NCBI GenBank assembly: GCA_020636075.1
Contig: JACJYO010000002.1
Coordinates: 62,001-126,000 of the forward strand
DNA from: Lewinellaceae bacterium
GTDB lineage: Bacteria; Bacteroidota; Bacteroidia; Chitinophagales; Saprospiraceae
Direction: 5' to 3'
Length of the DNA stretch: 64,000 nt
The notes beneath the pieces are model-generated. The model worked only from the letters and a program-made list of their open reading frames with translations. It did no database searches and was not told the origin of the DNA. Position 1 is the stretch's first letter; every line of letters begins with the position of its first letter. Of this stretch, positions 25,954-34,129 are shown one piece after another. Made by a program: the position numbers and the translations under genes.

Positions 25954-26589
25954 ATGCCCGAACAAAAAAACACCAAAAGTTGCCTGCGTGTAGGAATCAC
26001 GGGTGGGATCGGAAGCGGCAAAACGACGGTTTGCCGGATTTTCGCGGCGCTCGGTGTCCCCGTCTACGATGCCGACTACTGGGCCAAGTGGTTGATTATG
26101 AACGACCCAGCGGTGAAGGCGGCCATTGAAATACTGATTGGACCGGATGCCTATCTCCCGGATGGAACCTATAACCGGGCATTGGTGGCATCGGTTGTTT
26201 TTCAGGAAAAGGCAAAACTTGCCGCCCTGAATGGAATTGTTCATCCGGCCGTTGAGCGGCACAGTTCGGCCTGGCATGCTCAAAAAGCAGCATTGGGTGT
26301 TGCTTACACCTTGAAGGAGGCGGCCCTGATGGTGGAAAGTGGAAGCCACCGGCATTTGGATTACCTGATTGTGGTAACGGCACCTGAGGCCTTGCGCATC
26401 CACCGGGTAATGGAACGCGATAATTTGCCGGAAGAGGCAGTTCGTCAACGTTTGCAAAACCAACTGCCGGAATCAGAAAAAGTGGCTTTGGCAGACTTCC
26501 TGATCAACAATGACGGGACACAACTGTTAATTCCGCAGGTCTGGGCCGTACACCGAACTTTGACAGATCGTGCCCGGTTGGAAATCTGA
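25954..26589 (+). CDS. coaE: Dephospho-CoA kinase
   Basis: A 211-residue P-loop kinase that phosphorylates the 3'-hydroxyl of dephospho-CoA, the last step of coenzyme A synthesis. The P-loop GITGGIGSGKTT is at about residues 14-25, YDADYWAKWL carries the conserved Asp-Ala-Asp, and the lid segment RVMERDNLPEEAVRQR is typical. ATG 25954 lies one base after the crtY stop, and the longer frame to 25885 is not needed. The start is probably translationally coupled to crtY. Confidence 0.95.
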   Translation: MPEQKNTKSCLRVGITGGIGSGKTTVCRIFAALGVPVYDADYWAKWLIMNDPAVKAAIEILIGPDAYLPDGTYNRALVASVVFQEKAKLAALNGIVHPAVERHSSAWHAQKAALGVAYTLKEAALMVESGSHRHLDYLIVVTAPEALRIHRVMERDNLPEEAVRQRLQNQLPESEKVALADFLINNDGTQLLIPQVWAVHRTLTDRARLEI

Positions 26590-26596
26590 AAATTAT

Positions 26597-26629
26597 TTTG
26601 GAAAACAGGGCTAATAAGTACTACCTTTG
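26597..26629 (+). promoter_or_regulatory. Promoter of rpmE2
   Basis: TTTG at 26597-26600 and TACCTTTG at 26622-26629 are 21 bases apart, an excellent match to the Bacteroidota TTTG / TAnnTTTG consensus. The leader to the rpmE2 ATG would be about 35 bases, AT-rich (aatttttttag). Confidence 0.7.
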
Positions 26630-26670
26630 CCCCCCGATTTGATAAAACAATTTTTTTAGTTAGCGAAGTC

Positions 26671-26931
26671 ATGAAAAAAGACATTCATCCGAATAACTAC
26701 CGCACCGTCGTATTCAAAGATATTTCTACCGACGAAGGCTTTTTGGGCCGCTCCTGTGTGGATTCGAAAGAAACGATCACTTGGGAAGATGGCAATGAAT
26801 ATCCCTTGGTGAAAATGGAAATCTCCTCGTTCAGCCATCCGTTTTACACTGGTAAAATGAAATTTGTGGATACTGCAGGCCGTATTGACAAGTTCAACAA
26901 GAAATTCGCCAATACCAAGTTTGCGAAATAA
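26671..26931 (+). CDS. rpmE2: Ribosomal protein L31, type B (zinc-independent)
   Basis: An 86-residue protein beginning MKKDIHPNNYRTVVF and containing the L31 blocks SSFSHPFYTGK and DTAGRIDKF. It has only one cysteine, so the C-x-x-C zinc ribbon of type A L31 is missing; this is the B form, which many bacteria use under zinc limitation and some Bacteroidota use as the only copy. A strong promoter lies upstream and an intrinsic terminator downstream, so it is monocistronic. Confidence 0.97.
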   Translation: MKKDIHPNNYRTVVFKDISTDEGFLGRSCVDSKETITWEDGNEYPLVKMEISSFSHPFYTGKMKFVDTAGRIDKFNKKFANTKFAK

Positions 26932-26959
26932 GGAAATCCATTCCTGAAGTATTTCCTTG

Positions 26960-26998
26960 AAAAAGTCCCCGTGACAGATGTGCATTGGGACTTTTTTT
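26960..26998 (+). terminator. Intrinsic terminator of rpmE2
   Basis: Arms AAAAAGTCCC (26960-26969) and GGGAC-TTTTT (26987 onward) pair around a 17-base loop, followed by a run of seven T's. Confidence 0.85.
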
Positions 26999-27012
26999 AT
27001 TGCCTATTTTTG
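26985..27012 (+). promoter_or_regulatory. Candidate promoter of the GlmU-like operon
   Basis: TTG (26985-26987) and TATTTTTG (27005-27012) are 17 bases apart, 29 bases before ATG 27041. It overlaps the rpmE2 terminator, a compact arrangement. The -33 element lies inside the terminator stem. Confidence 0.5.
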
Positions 27013-27040
27013 CCTGCGTCAGCCAATTTCCGCACCTCCG

Positions 27041-28249
27041 ATGACAAACCTGATTCTATTTGATTCTGAAGCCCGCAAGCACCTGTTGCCGCTCACGGCT
27101 ACCCGGCCGATGGGGGAGTTGCGTTTGGGGATTTTGACGCTGCGGGAAAAATGGGAACGGCACATGCGTGCTACCGTGTCGTATATCACCCAGGAGTATT
27201 TGCATGATAAATATCCGATTCGTGTTGAGGCGGAAAACCTGGTCATAAACAGCGGCATTTTGCCCAATCCCGCATTATGCCAGCGTATTTACAAAATGGG
27301 CATGAACGAGGCGTTGCTTTTTCAAGGCGAATTAGTGGCCGCACGGCTGGATGAAGGACAGTTTGAAGCATTGATCGAAGACGATGGGGCGCATGAATTG
27401 GAAGGCACCGAAATTGACAGTTCGATCCCTCTGGTACAAATACGCCGGCTTTGGGATTTGTTTATGCTAAATGGCGATGCGATTGCTGCTGATTTTGAAC
27501 TGTTGACTAAAAACAGAACGTCTAAACCCATTAGTCCAAGCAACCAGGTCATAGGCTCACATCCGGTGTTTTTGGAGGAGGGGGTAAGCATGGAATGCTG
27601 CACGATCAACACAACCAAGGGGCCGGTTTACATTGGTAAGAATGCTGTAATTATGGAAGGCAGCATGCTGCGCGGCCCGATTGCCATAGGTGAAAATGCA
27701 ATAATCAAGATGGGAACACGGGTCTATGGCCCGACAACCATAGGTCCCAATTGCAAGGTGGGCGGCGAAATTTCCCGTTCAAACCTGTTGGCAAATTCCA
27801 ACAAAGGCCATGAAGGTTACCTGGGCGATGCCGTGCTCGGCGAATGGTGTAACATTGGCGCCGACACCAACAATTCAAATTTAAAAAACAACTATAGCGA
27901 AGTTAAACTCTGGGATTACGCCGCCGAGCGATTTGTCAATACCGGCCTGCAATTTTGTGGGTTGGTCATGGGCGACCATGCGAAGTGCGGTATAAACACG
28001 ATGTTTAACACGGGCACAGTCGTAGGTGTGTTTGCTAATATTTTTGGCGCCGGATATCCGCGCAATTTTATCCCGGACTTTTCCTGGGGCGGTGCTGACG
28101 CCGGATACAGAACCTATCGCTTTTCAGACGCCTGCGACACGGCAGCTCTGGTATTCGAGCGCCGGAATCAGGTTTTTAATGAATTAGACAAGGCGATTTT
28201 GTACCACATCTACGACCAAACAGCCAAATATCGCTCCTGGGAAAAATAA
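27041..28249 (+). CDS. GlmU-like sugar nucleotidyltransferase/acyltransferase
   Basis: A 402-residue protein with an N-terminal nucleotidyltransferase-like domain (LFDSEARKHLLPLTATRPMGELRLG, NTP_transf_4 type) and a C-terminal left-handed beta-helix made of hexapeptide repeats (VYIGKNAVIMEGSMLRGPIA, ATTIGPNCKVGGEISR). It resembles the Bacteroidota 'GlmU family' proteins annotated as UDP-N-acetylglucosamine diphosphorylase, but substrate is not proven. The longer frame from 26978 is rejected because the family starts at MTNLILFDSE. It heads an operon: purM follows after 10 bases. Confidence 0.88.
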   Translation: MTNLILFDSEARKHLLPLTATRPMGELRLGILTLREKWERHMRATVSYITQEYLHDKYPIRVEAENLVINSGILPNPALCQRIYKMGMNEALLFQGELVAARLDEGQFEALIEDDGAHELEGTEIDSSIPLVQIRRLWDLFMLNGDAIAADFELLTKNRTSKPISPSNQVIGSHPVFLEEGVSMECCTINTTKGPVYIGKNAVIMEGSMLRGPIAIGENAIIKMGTRVYGPTTIGPNCKVGGEISRSNLLANSNKGHEGYLGDAVLGEWCNIGADTNNSNLKNNYSEVKLWDYAAERFVNTGLQFCGLVMGDHAKCGINTMFNTGTVVGVFANIFGAGYPRNFIPDFSWGGADAGYRTYRFSDACDTAALVFERRNQVFNELDKAILYHIYDQTAKYRSWEK

Positions 28250-28259
28250 AAGATTAACC

Positions 28260-29441
28260 TTGCCAGATACCGTTTCAAAATACGACCAACGTGGTGTCTC
28301 CGCTTCAAAAGATGAAGTGCACGCTGCGATCAAGCACCTGGACAAAGGGCTGTATCCGAATGCGTTTTGTAAAATATTGCCGGATATCGCAGCCGGTGAT
28401 CCTGATTTTTGCAATCTGTTGCACGCAGACACTGCAGGCACCAAAACCAGTTTGGCCTACTTGTATTGGAAAGAAACGGGCGACTTGTCTGTTTGGGCCG
28501 GCGTTGCTCAAGACGCTATTGTCATGAATCTTGACGATATGGCTTGTGTTGGTTGCACGGACGACATTATGCTGTCGAGCACGATCGGCCGGAATAAAAC
28601 ACTGGTATCCGGCGAAGTGATTGCGGCAGTGATCCGGGGCACTTCGGATTTTATTGAAACGATGCGCCAACACGGTGTTGACTTGCACCTGGCCGGAGGA
28701 GAGACCGCTGATGTGGGCGATATTGTGCGCACGATCGATGTTGGGTTTACGGCATTTGCCCGCATGAAACGCGCGCGGGTACTTGTCAATCATATTCAAC
28801 CTGGTGACGTGATTGTTGGCTTGGCATCTTTTGGCCAGGCGGTTTACGAAAGCGCTTACAACGGCGGCATGGGCAGCAATGGCCTTACCGCCGCCCGCCA
28901 TGATGTATTCTCAAACACCTATGCTGACCGGTATCCGGAAAGTTTCGATCCGGGTATTCCATCCGACCTCGTGTATACCGGCAAACATTTGCTTGATGAA
29001 ACAATTCAGGTTGGTGGTCAGTCAATCCCCATTGGCAAGTTGATCCTTTCCCCAACGCGCACTTATTTACCGGTGTTGAAAAAAATTTTTGCAGCATATC
29101 AGGACCAACTGCACGGCGTAATTCACTGTACGGGCGGCGGCCAAACCAAAGTGTTGAAGTTCATTGGAAATGTCCACGTCATCAAAGACAATCTCTTCGC
29201 ACTACCGCCGTTGTTTCAGCTGATCCAGGAAAGCAGCGGTACCAACTGGCAGGAAATGTACCAGGTGTTCAATATGGGGCATCGCATGGAATTGTATTTG
29301 CCTGCTGAAATTGCCCCGGCAATTATTGAAATTGCTTCTGAATTTGGGATCACTGCTCAGATTATCGGGAAAGTGGAAGCGGCTCAACAGCCCCAAGTGA
29401 CCGTTCAAAGTGCATACGGCACATTTCATTACAAAGGTTAA
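28260..29441 (+). CDS. purM: Phosphoribosylformylglycinamidine cyclo-ligase (AIR synthase)
   Basis: A 393-residue protein of the PurM family, making aminoimidazole ribotide from FGAM and ATP in purine synthesis. Signatures YDQRGVSASKDEVH, VGTKT-like ADTAGTKTSLAY, NLDDMACVG and LAGGETADVGD are clear. The start is TTG 28260: the homologous N-terminus begins only 9 codons before GVSAS, and no ATG is available. It lies 10 bases after the GlmU-like stop, so coupling is likely. The protein is longer than E. coli PurM (345 aa), as usual in Bacteroidota. Confidence 0.94.
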   Translation: MPDTVSKYDQRGVSASKDEVHAAIKHLDKGLYPNAFCKILPDIAAGDPDFCNLLHADTAGTKTSLAYLYWKETGDLSVWAGVAQDAIVMNLDDMACVGCTDDIMLSSTIGRNKTLVSGEVIAAVIRGTSDFIETMRQHGVDLHLAGGETADVGDIVRTIDVGFTAFARMKRARVLVNHIQPGDVIVGLASFGQAVYESAYNGGMGSNGLTAARHDVFSNTYADRYPESFDPGIPSDLVYTGKHLLDETIQVGGQSIPIGKLILSPTRTYLPVLKKIFAAYQDQLHGVIHCTGGGQTKVLKFIGNVHVIKDNLFALPPLFQLIQESSGTNWQEMYQVFNMGHRMELYLPAEIAPAIIEIASEFGITAQIIGKVEAAQQPQVTVQSAYGTFHYKG

Positions 29442-29456
29442 AATTCAAAATACAGC

Positions 29457-30335
29457 ATGAAAAAAGCCTTTTATCTGTTCGTCGCTACTGCCATGTGTCT
29501 CACATGGTCTGCTTGTAAAAAAGACCCGGCTAAGCAAATTCAAGCATTGGAAGCCGCTTATGCCATGAGTAATTCTGATGCTGCTGCCGATTCTCTGGTA
29601 TGGGCATATCAGGATGCAGTAAAAGCGCATCCGGAAAAATCGGCTGAGAACATGGAATATCTTTCCAAAGCAGCAAACATTATCTTCAAGCACCAAAAAA
29701 ACGCATTAGGGGCTATTCGACTTCTTAACGAAGGTTTGAAGAAATATGGCGAGGGTCAAAACCTCACAGATCCAATTGGATTACTCGCTGAGATCTACTA
29801 TGCCTACCAATTTAAAACCACACCCAACCTGTCTCGCAATCCGGATGATATAGATATGATGCGTGAAAATCTGGAGCAGAATACCATGTGGCTGGACTCC
29901 AGTTTATCTCGTATTGATAAGGATTTTGGAGGGGCTGCCGTAATAGACAAATCAAAGGCTGAACCTTATTTACAAATTTCCGAATCATATGCCATGGTAA
30001 TGGAGGGTAAAGATGTAAACAAGCAGGTCAATATCCTTATGAAAGCGGCAGGGCTGGCTAAAGCCATTGGAGAGCCAAACAGGGCGCTCCGTTTGTATTT
30101 TAACGTAGCCGAAAAATTGCCGGATCATCCAAAAGCGCCGACTGCTTTATTTATGACAGCATTTATTTATGAAAATGACGTGAAGGACCTGGAAAAAGCC
30201 AAATCAACATATGAACTCTTTTTGGAGCGCTACCCGAACGATCCGGATTATGTGGATGACGCTACCCAGGCGCTAAAGTTTTTGGGAATGTCTCCGGAAG
30301 AGATCATCAAGCAATTTGAGCAGAAAGCGCAATAA
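29457..30335 (+). CDS. TPR-containing outer-membrane lipoprotein
   Basis: A 292-residue lipoprotein: signal peptide with lipobox WSAC, Cys20 as acylation site, then KKD. The mature part is helical with at least three TPR-like units; the last one (HPKAPTALFMTAFIYEND..., LEKAKSTYELFLERYPNDP) resembles BamD/YfiO-type repeats. It may be an assembly or scaffold lipoprotein; the specific partner is unknown. It lies 15 bases after purM and 12 bases before gluQ, so it belongs to the same operon. Confidence 0.86.
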   Translation: MKKAFYLFVATAMCLTWSACKKDPAKQIQALEAAYAMSNSDAAADSLVWAYQDAVKAHPEKSAENMEYLSKAANIIFKHQKNALGAIRLLNEGLKKYGEGQNLTDPIGLLAEIYYAYQFKTTPNLSRNPDDIDMMRENLEQNTMWLDSSLSRIDKDFGGAAVIDKSKAEPYLQISESYAMVMEGKDVNKQVNILMKAAGLAKAIGEPNRALRLYFNVAEKLPDHPKAPTALFMTAFIYENDVKDLEKAKSTYELFLERYPNDPDYVDDATQALKFLGMSPEEIIKQFEQKAQ

Positions 30336-30347
30336 ATACAGGTTTTG

Positions 30348-31226
30348 ATGCCATTTGAGGCGGCATACCGTCAATTTCTACAGTCGATCCGGCAAAACAG
30401 CCGGCTCAGGATGGCGCCTACGCCCTCCGGTTTTCTACACCTTGGCAATGCCTATAATTTTATCCTGACCTGGTTGGCAGCGCGTTATCAACCCGGCGCG
30501 AAGTTGTTGCTTCGCATCGATGACCTTGATGCCGATCGGAAGCGCCCCGAATATGTCCAGGATATTTTCGATACACTACAGTGGTTGGGGCTCGATTGGG
30601 ATGAAGGCCCAACCACGGCAGATGATTTTGAAGAAAACTGGTCGCAACATCGGCGCATGTCCATGTACCTCAAGATGTTGGAAGAATTACGTAGCGGCAA
30701 TTGGCTGTTTGCCTGTGGCAAATCACGCCGGGAGTTGGCTCTCTTCCAGGGAAATTATCCAATTGAATTTCGCGATCAGGGACTTTCACTCGATAGTCCT
30801 GATGTTGCTTGGAGAATCAAAACGCTGCGCTCTGAAACGGATATTCCACCAGATTTTGTGGTCAAACGCCGTGACGGAGTCCCGGCATACCAGATCGCCA
30901 GTCTGGCTGATGACTTACATCTCGGAATAACCCACATTGTCCGTGGCGAAGATTTACGGTCGTCGACAGCTGCACAGCAATTTTTGGCAAAATGCCTGGC
31001 CCGGGAAAAATTTGCTGCCATCCATTTTTTGCACCATCCATTGTTGGTGGATGCGACTGGCGCTAAACTTTCCAAATCAGCCGGCGCCACGACAATTAAA
31101 ACATTGAGCCGGCAAGATTTAACCCCTGCCCGGATTTACCAGGATATGGCTGTGTGGTTAGGGATAGCGCAAGGCGGCGTTCAATCAGCCACCGATCTTT
31201 TGGCTGTGCTGAAAACAACCGCCTAG
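30348..31226 (+). CDS. gluQ: Glutamyl-Q tRNA(Asp) synthetase
   Basis: A 292-residue paralogue of glutamyl-tRNA synthetase lacking the anticodon-binding domain, which attaches glutamate to queuosine-34 of tRNA-Asp. The class I signatures are APTPSGFLHLGNA (HLGN at 31-34) and KLSKS (240-244). ATG 30348 is chosen over the TTG three bases before it. The zinc-binding loop seen in E. coli GluQRS is nearly gone: only one Cys (Cys123) remains in LFACGKSRREL. The assignment rests on fold and length; a non-tRNA role cannot be excluded. Confidence 0.88.
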   Translation: MPFEAAYRQFLQSIRQNSRLRMAPTPSGFLHLGNAYNFILTWLAARYQPGAKLLLRIDDLDADRKRPEYVQDIFDTLQWLGLDWDEGPTTADDFEENWSQHRRMSMYLKMLEELRSGNWLFACGKSRRELALFQGNYPIEFRDQGLSLDSPDVAWRIKTLRSETDIPPDFVVKRRDGVPAYQIASLADDLHLGITHIVRGEDLRSSTAAQQFLAKCLAREKFAAIHFLHHPLLVDATGAKLSKSAGATTIKTLSRQDLTPARIYQDMAVWLGIAQGGVQSATDLLAVLKTTA

Positions 31227-31233
31227 ACACTGG

Positions 31234-33384
31234 TTATTGCCTTTCCGAACAGGGTGCGTTATCATCTATCTTTCCATTGCAGTCATTATCCAGCTTGTCG
31301 CAAAGCTCGGGTGCGCCGGGGTGGATTTTCGGGTTATTGTCATCACAATCTTCGTAGCTGAAATAGCCGTCGTGATCACGGTCTTTGTAAAAATAATTTT
31401 TGGCAAACCGGAAGGCGTCTGCGCCAACCTTGTCGCCGATCAGCCGGCCTGGCATATCATCAAACGGCGGGTTGGTGCCGGCCCAAATGCGCGATAGGCT
31501 TGCCTGGTCGGCGGCATCGCGATAGGTCGCCCATTGAAGCGTTAAATCGATGCCAGGGCCTTTTCCCAGATTCAAAAAATTGCTGTCGGCTCTGACTGTA
31601 AATTCGCCCAAGCCTCCAGGGAAATATTCATCGCCGGTAATCTGGGTTAACACTGCCGCTGCAGCATGCGAAAAGGCCGAATGCTCTGAAATAAATCCGG
31701 CATATGGCGGTGTGATGAATTCTTCGGATTGGTAAGGAAACCAGTTTTCCCCCAGGATCCATCCAACGTCTGCAGTTTGACTGGTCGAGTCGGTTTCTGA
31801 AAACGGACCTTTCCAGGCGTAAAATTTAATTTTTCCAACATTTTCTTTGTGATCGCCAGCCAGCGGATCGCCTTTTTTTACCAATTCAATTCTTCCGGGA
31901 ATGAGCGGAATGCCGGATGGGTTGTATGCCGGCGCCTTATGATTAGAACTTTGGCCAAGGCTTGCCAGGTAGCGGACTGCCGAAATAGGGCGTATGCTGT
32001 TGTACCATCGTTTTATGCTCCACGTTGAAACCGCAGCATCGTGTAGTGCACCCGCAAGTGCAAAATACGATTTGACATCCCATTCCAGGTCGTTCATAAT
32101 CCGGCCTTTGCCGTTGAACTTTTTAACTAAGCCAGGTTGGTCGCTCACGTAATTCAGCATCGCAAACCAATGTCCTGCGGCGGTTTCCTTATCCGGGCCT
32201 TCGTCCCAAAACGCTGCGGCTACTCGGGTGAAATCACCACGCGGTACGATTTGCGGTGTATACGGTTGCCCGGTACGCGGGTTGGTCGTGTATCCGGCAC
32301 CGGCATCGCGTCCGGTTTCGGTCTTATAAAAATCGCGCAGCTCCGGCAAACTTTTCGGATATTCCAGCACGTTGCCAGTGCTGCCCGGCGAAACATCCCA
32401 GAGTACGTTGTCGTCCGTGTCGAGAATGGCGGACCATGCAGCCACCAAAGCAAAATTCCAGGCGTAATCATTCGTGGCATCGCTCCCGTTGCCAACGTCC
32501 AGGCGTGGCAACTGATCGGCGCCAGGGTCATGGTAAACCCAATATTCTTGATTGTCGCGTTGGTAAATTTTGCGGTCTTGTTTGCTTAGAGCAAAGGGTG
32601 GCACATGTCCCCAATCCGGGCAGGGAAAGGCTTGGATTGTCGTAACCGGTCTTCCGCCCGGATCAACGGAGCCGTCATAGTCTATCAGGGGTTTCCCTCC
32701 GCATTTGCATTCCAGCATTCGGTGCCCATCCTGATCAATTGGGACGGTCAATTTGAGAGGCTGCCAACTATTGGGATCTTGAAGCGTCGGCACACCCGGG
32801 CCATCAATGACCAAAGGCAGATTGATAGCATGGTACGATTTACTCCGGTAATTGTTCTGTTCGTTAGCTGCATCCTGTTGGCCCATTTGAAGGATACATT
32901 GCGCTAAATAGTTGCCAAGAGCGGCAGGCGAACCGGATTCATAATCAAAAGAATAATCCCGAAAGTTGTATCCGTGTTTTTTCATGATGTCCTGAAACCG
33001 GACGAGTGCCCCATTTCCACTCGGCGAGAGGGAATAGCGTGCTGTCAACAGCCTGTAAGCAGCGAAACTCATTGCTTCTTCGCGTGCGGCTTCAATATCC
33101 TCCGGCACGGGTACTTTTTTGCACGGGCAGGTAAAGCCCCCTGCGGTTTTTCCAAGCAGGTAGGTATCGGCCTCTTTATCGTAGGCTGCCCAACTATCGT
33201 ATAAGGCTACCGAAAAATGAAACAGGTTGCGTGCTTGTACCGGTGACCGGGCCAGGTCTTCCCGGATGGTCTGGAGAACGGCCTCATTCCATTCGCGGGC
33301 AATGGAGTGCTGACCCAAAAGGCTACAGGAAAACGAAACAAAACAACTAAGCAAGAGTAGTCGTGCAACTGCCGGATAGTACAT
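31234..33384 (-). CDS. Vanadium haloperoxidase-like secreted protein with C-terminal EF-hand-like MopE tail
   Basis: A 716-residue exported protein (signal peptide to about residue 25). The PAP2/vanadium haloperoxidase fold is seen in KRWYNSIRPISAVRYLA, ISEHSAFSHAAAAVL and ASLSRIWAGTNPPFDDMPGR. In relatives the last motif is G-G-I-H-P-P with the vanadate-binding His; here it reads G-T-N, so the expected ligand His is Asn638. The C-terminus DHDGYFSYEDCDDNNPKIHPG with a LDNDCNGKIDD block is a MopE-type metal-binding motif, likely calcium. Catalysis is doubtful; a surface or binding role is possible. It converges with gluQ across 7 bases. Confidence 0.85.
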   Translation of the reverse strand: MYYPAVARLLLLSCFVSFSCSLLGQHSIAREWNEAVLQTIREDLARSPVQARNLFHFSVALYDSWAAYDKEADTYLLGKTAGGFTCPCKKVPVPEDIEAAREEAMSFAAYRLLTARYSLSPSGNGALVRFQDIMKKHGYNFRDYSFDYESGSPAALGNYLAQCILQMGQQDAANEQNNYRSKSYHAINLPLVIDGPGVPTLQDPNSWQPLKLTVPIDQDGHRMLECKCGGKPLIDYDGSVDPGGRPVTTIQAFPCPDWGHVPPFALSKQDRKIYQRDNQEYWVYHDPGADQLPRLDVGNGSDATNDYAWNFALVAAWSAILDTDDNVLWDVSPGSTGNVLEYPKSLPELRDFYKTETGRDAGAGYTTNPRTGQPYTPQIVPRGDFTRVAAAFWDEGPDKETAAGHWFAMLNYVSDQPGLVKKFNGKGRIMNDLEWDVKSYFALAGALHDAAVSTWSIKRWYNSIRPISAVRYLASLGQSSNHKAPAYNPSGIPLIPGRIELVKKGDPLAGDHKENVGKIKFYAWKGPFSETDSTSQTADVGWILGENWFPYQSEEFITPPYAGFISEHSAFSHAAAAVLTQITGDEYFPGGLGEFTVRADSNFLNLGKGPGIDLTLQWATYRDAADQASLSRIWAGTNPPFDDMPGRLIGDKVGADAFRFAKNYFYKDRDHDGYFSYEDCDDNNPKIHPGAPELCDKLDNDCNGKIDDNAPCSERQ

Positions 33385-33735
33385 AATAATGTGGTTACCT
33401 GATGGAAAGGGGAGTGTCGTTAACGGCGCAAAGTTTTCGAATTATTTTCTATTCGTTGCAGGTCCGGGTAGGAATTAAGGAATGGTTTGAATGTGCAAAC
33501 AATAGATTGCCTGTTTAGACGGGCATTTTTGGCCCAGGCATTTCCAATATTACTTTTGAAGTGTTTGTTGAAATGGCATGAAATGTACTCTTAATGTCCG
33601 TTTAGCCCCAATAGGATTTGTTGTTTAGTGCAAAATGCAAGCCGTTCGTCGGTAAGTCGTGTTAAGGTTTCTGCCGGTGCGCAACCTTTTTCCAAACCGG
33701 GTTTCTACTAATGAAACACTTACTGAAAAAATAAT
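33385..33735. other. Intergenic stretch with one promoter candidate
   Basis: 351 bases without a credible gene. A promoter-like pair TTTG (33528-33531) and TACTTTTG (33551-33558), spaced by 19 bases, faces the small secreted protein gene and would give a long leader of about 175 bases. The rest, including that leader, has no recognisable repeat or RNA. Confidence 0.5.
33528..33558 (+). promoter_or_regulatory. Candidate promoter of the 33736 gene
   Basis: TTTG-N19-TACTTTTG matches the Bacteroidota consensus exactly. The distance to the ATG (about 175 bases) is long, so either the leader is untranslated or another promoter exists. Confidence 0.5.
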
Positions 33736-34122
33736 ATGGCTATGAAAACGCTCCTTCTGTCTTGCATTTGTGCAGCTATGCTGCAAACACTTTCCGCTCA
33801 ACAAGAACTGGCTTCCACGGATGGGATTCCACCTTTTGATCCAGGACCCGTCTCCGCTTCAATGATTTCGCTTGCCGAACCCGCTATTTCCACCTACACC
33901 CATACGATCAATGATGTGGCGCTGATCTCACTCGGTGCAGGCTTTCGCGAAGCGATTAATCTCCAGGTGCTCACGCCCGGAACGGATGTTTTGATCAATG
34001 AACAAATTCCTGCCGGGCAAAACCGTGTAAAAATTGATCTTGCCGGCATGGAAAACGGTACCTACACGGTGCGGATAAATTACAAGGATAAAACCTGGGT
34101 GAAGCAGGTAGTGAAGAAGTAG
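33736..34122 (+). CDS. Small secreted protein resembling an isolated T9SS C-terminal domain
   Basis: A 128-residue protein with a signal peptide (MAMKTLLLSCICAAMLQTLSAQ; ATG 33742 is an alternative start). The rest is a single beta-rich domain of about 80 residues: SLGAGFREAINLQVL, INEQIPAGQNRVKIDLAGM, then NGTYTVRINYKDKTWVKQVVKK. The N-G-T-Y-x-V-R ending with basic C-terminus is like type A T9SS sorting domains, but the F-P-N-P motif is absent. It is either a minimal cargo or a periplasmic beta protein. It converges with rmuC across 7 bases. Confidence 0.75.
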   Translation: MAMKTLLLSCICAAMLQTLSAQQELASTDGIPPFDPGPVSASMISLAEPAISTYTHTINDVALISLGAGFREAINLQVLTPGTDVLINEQIPAGQNRVKIDLAGMENGTYTVRINYKDKTWVKQVVKK

Positions 34123-34129
34123 CAGGGGA

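Noticed and set aside
25855..26463. 202-codon minus-strand frame opposite coaE
   Set aside because: coaE has an intact P-loop and family blocks; the antisense peptide is unrecognisable.
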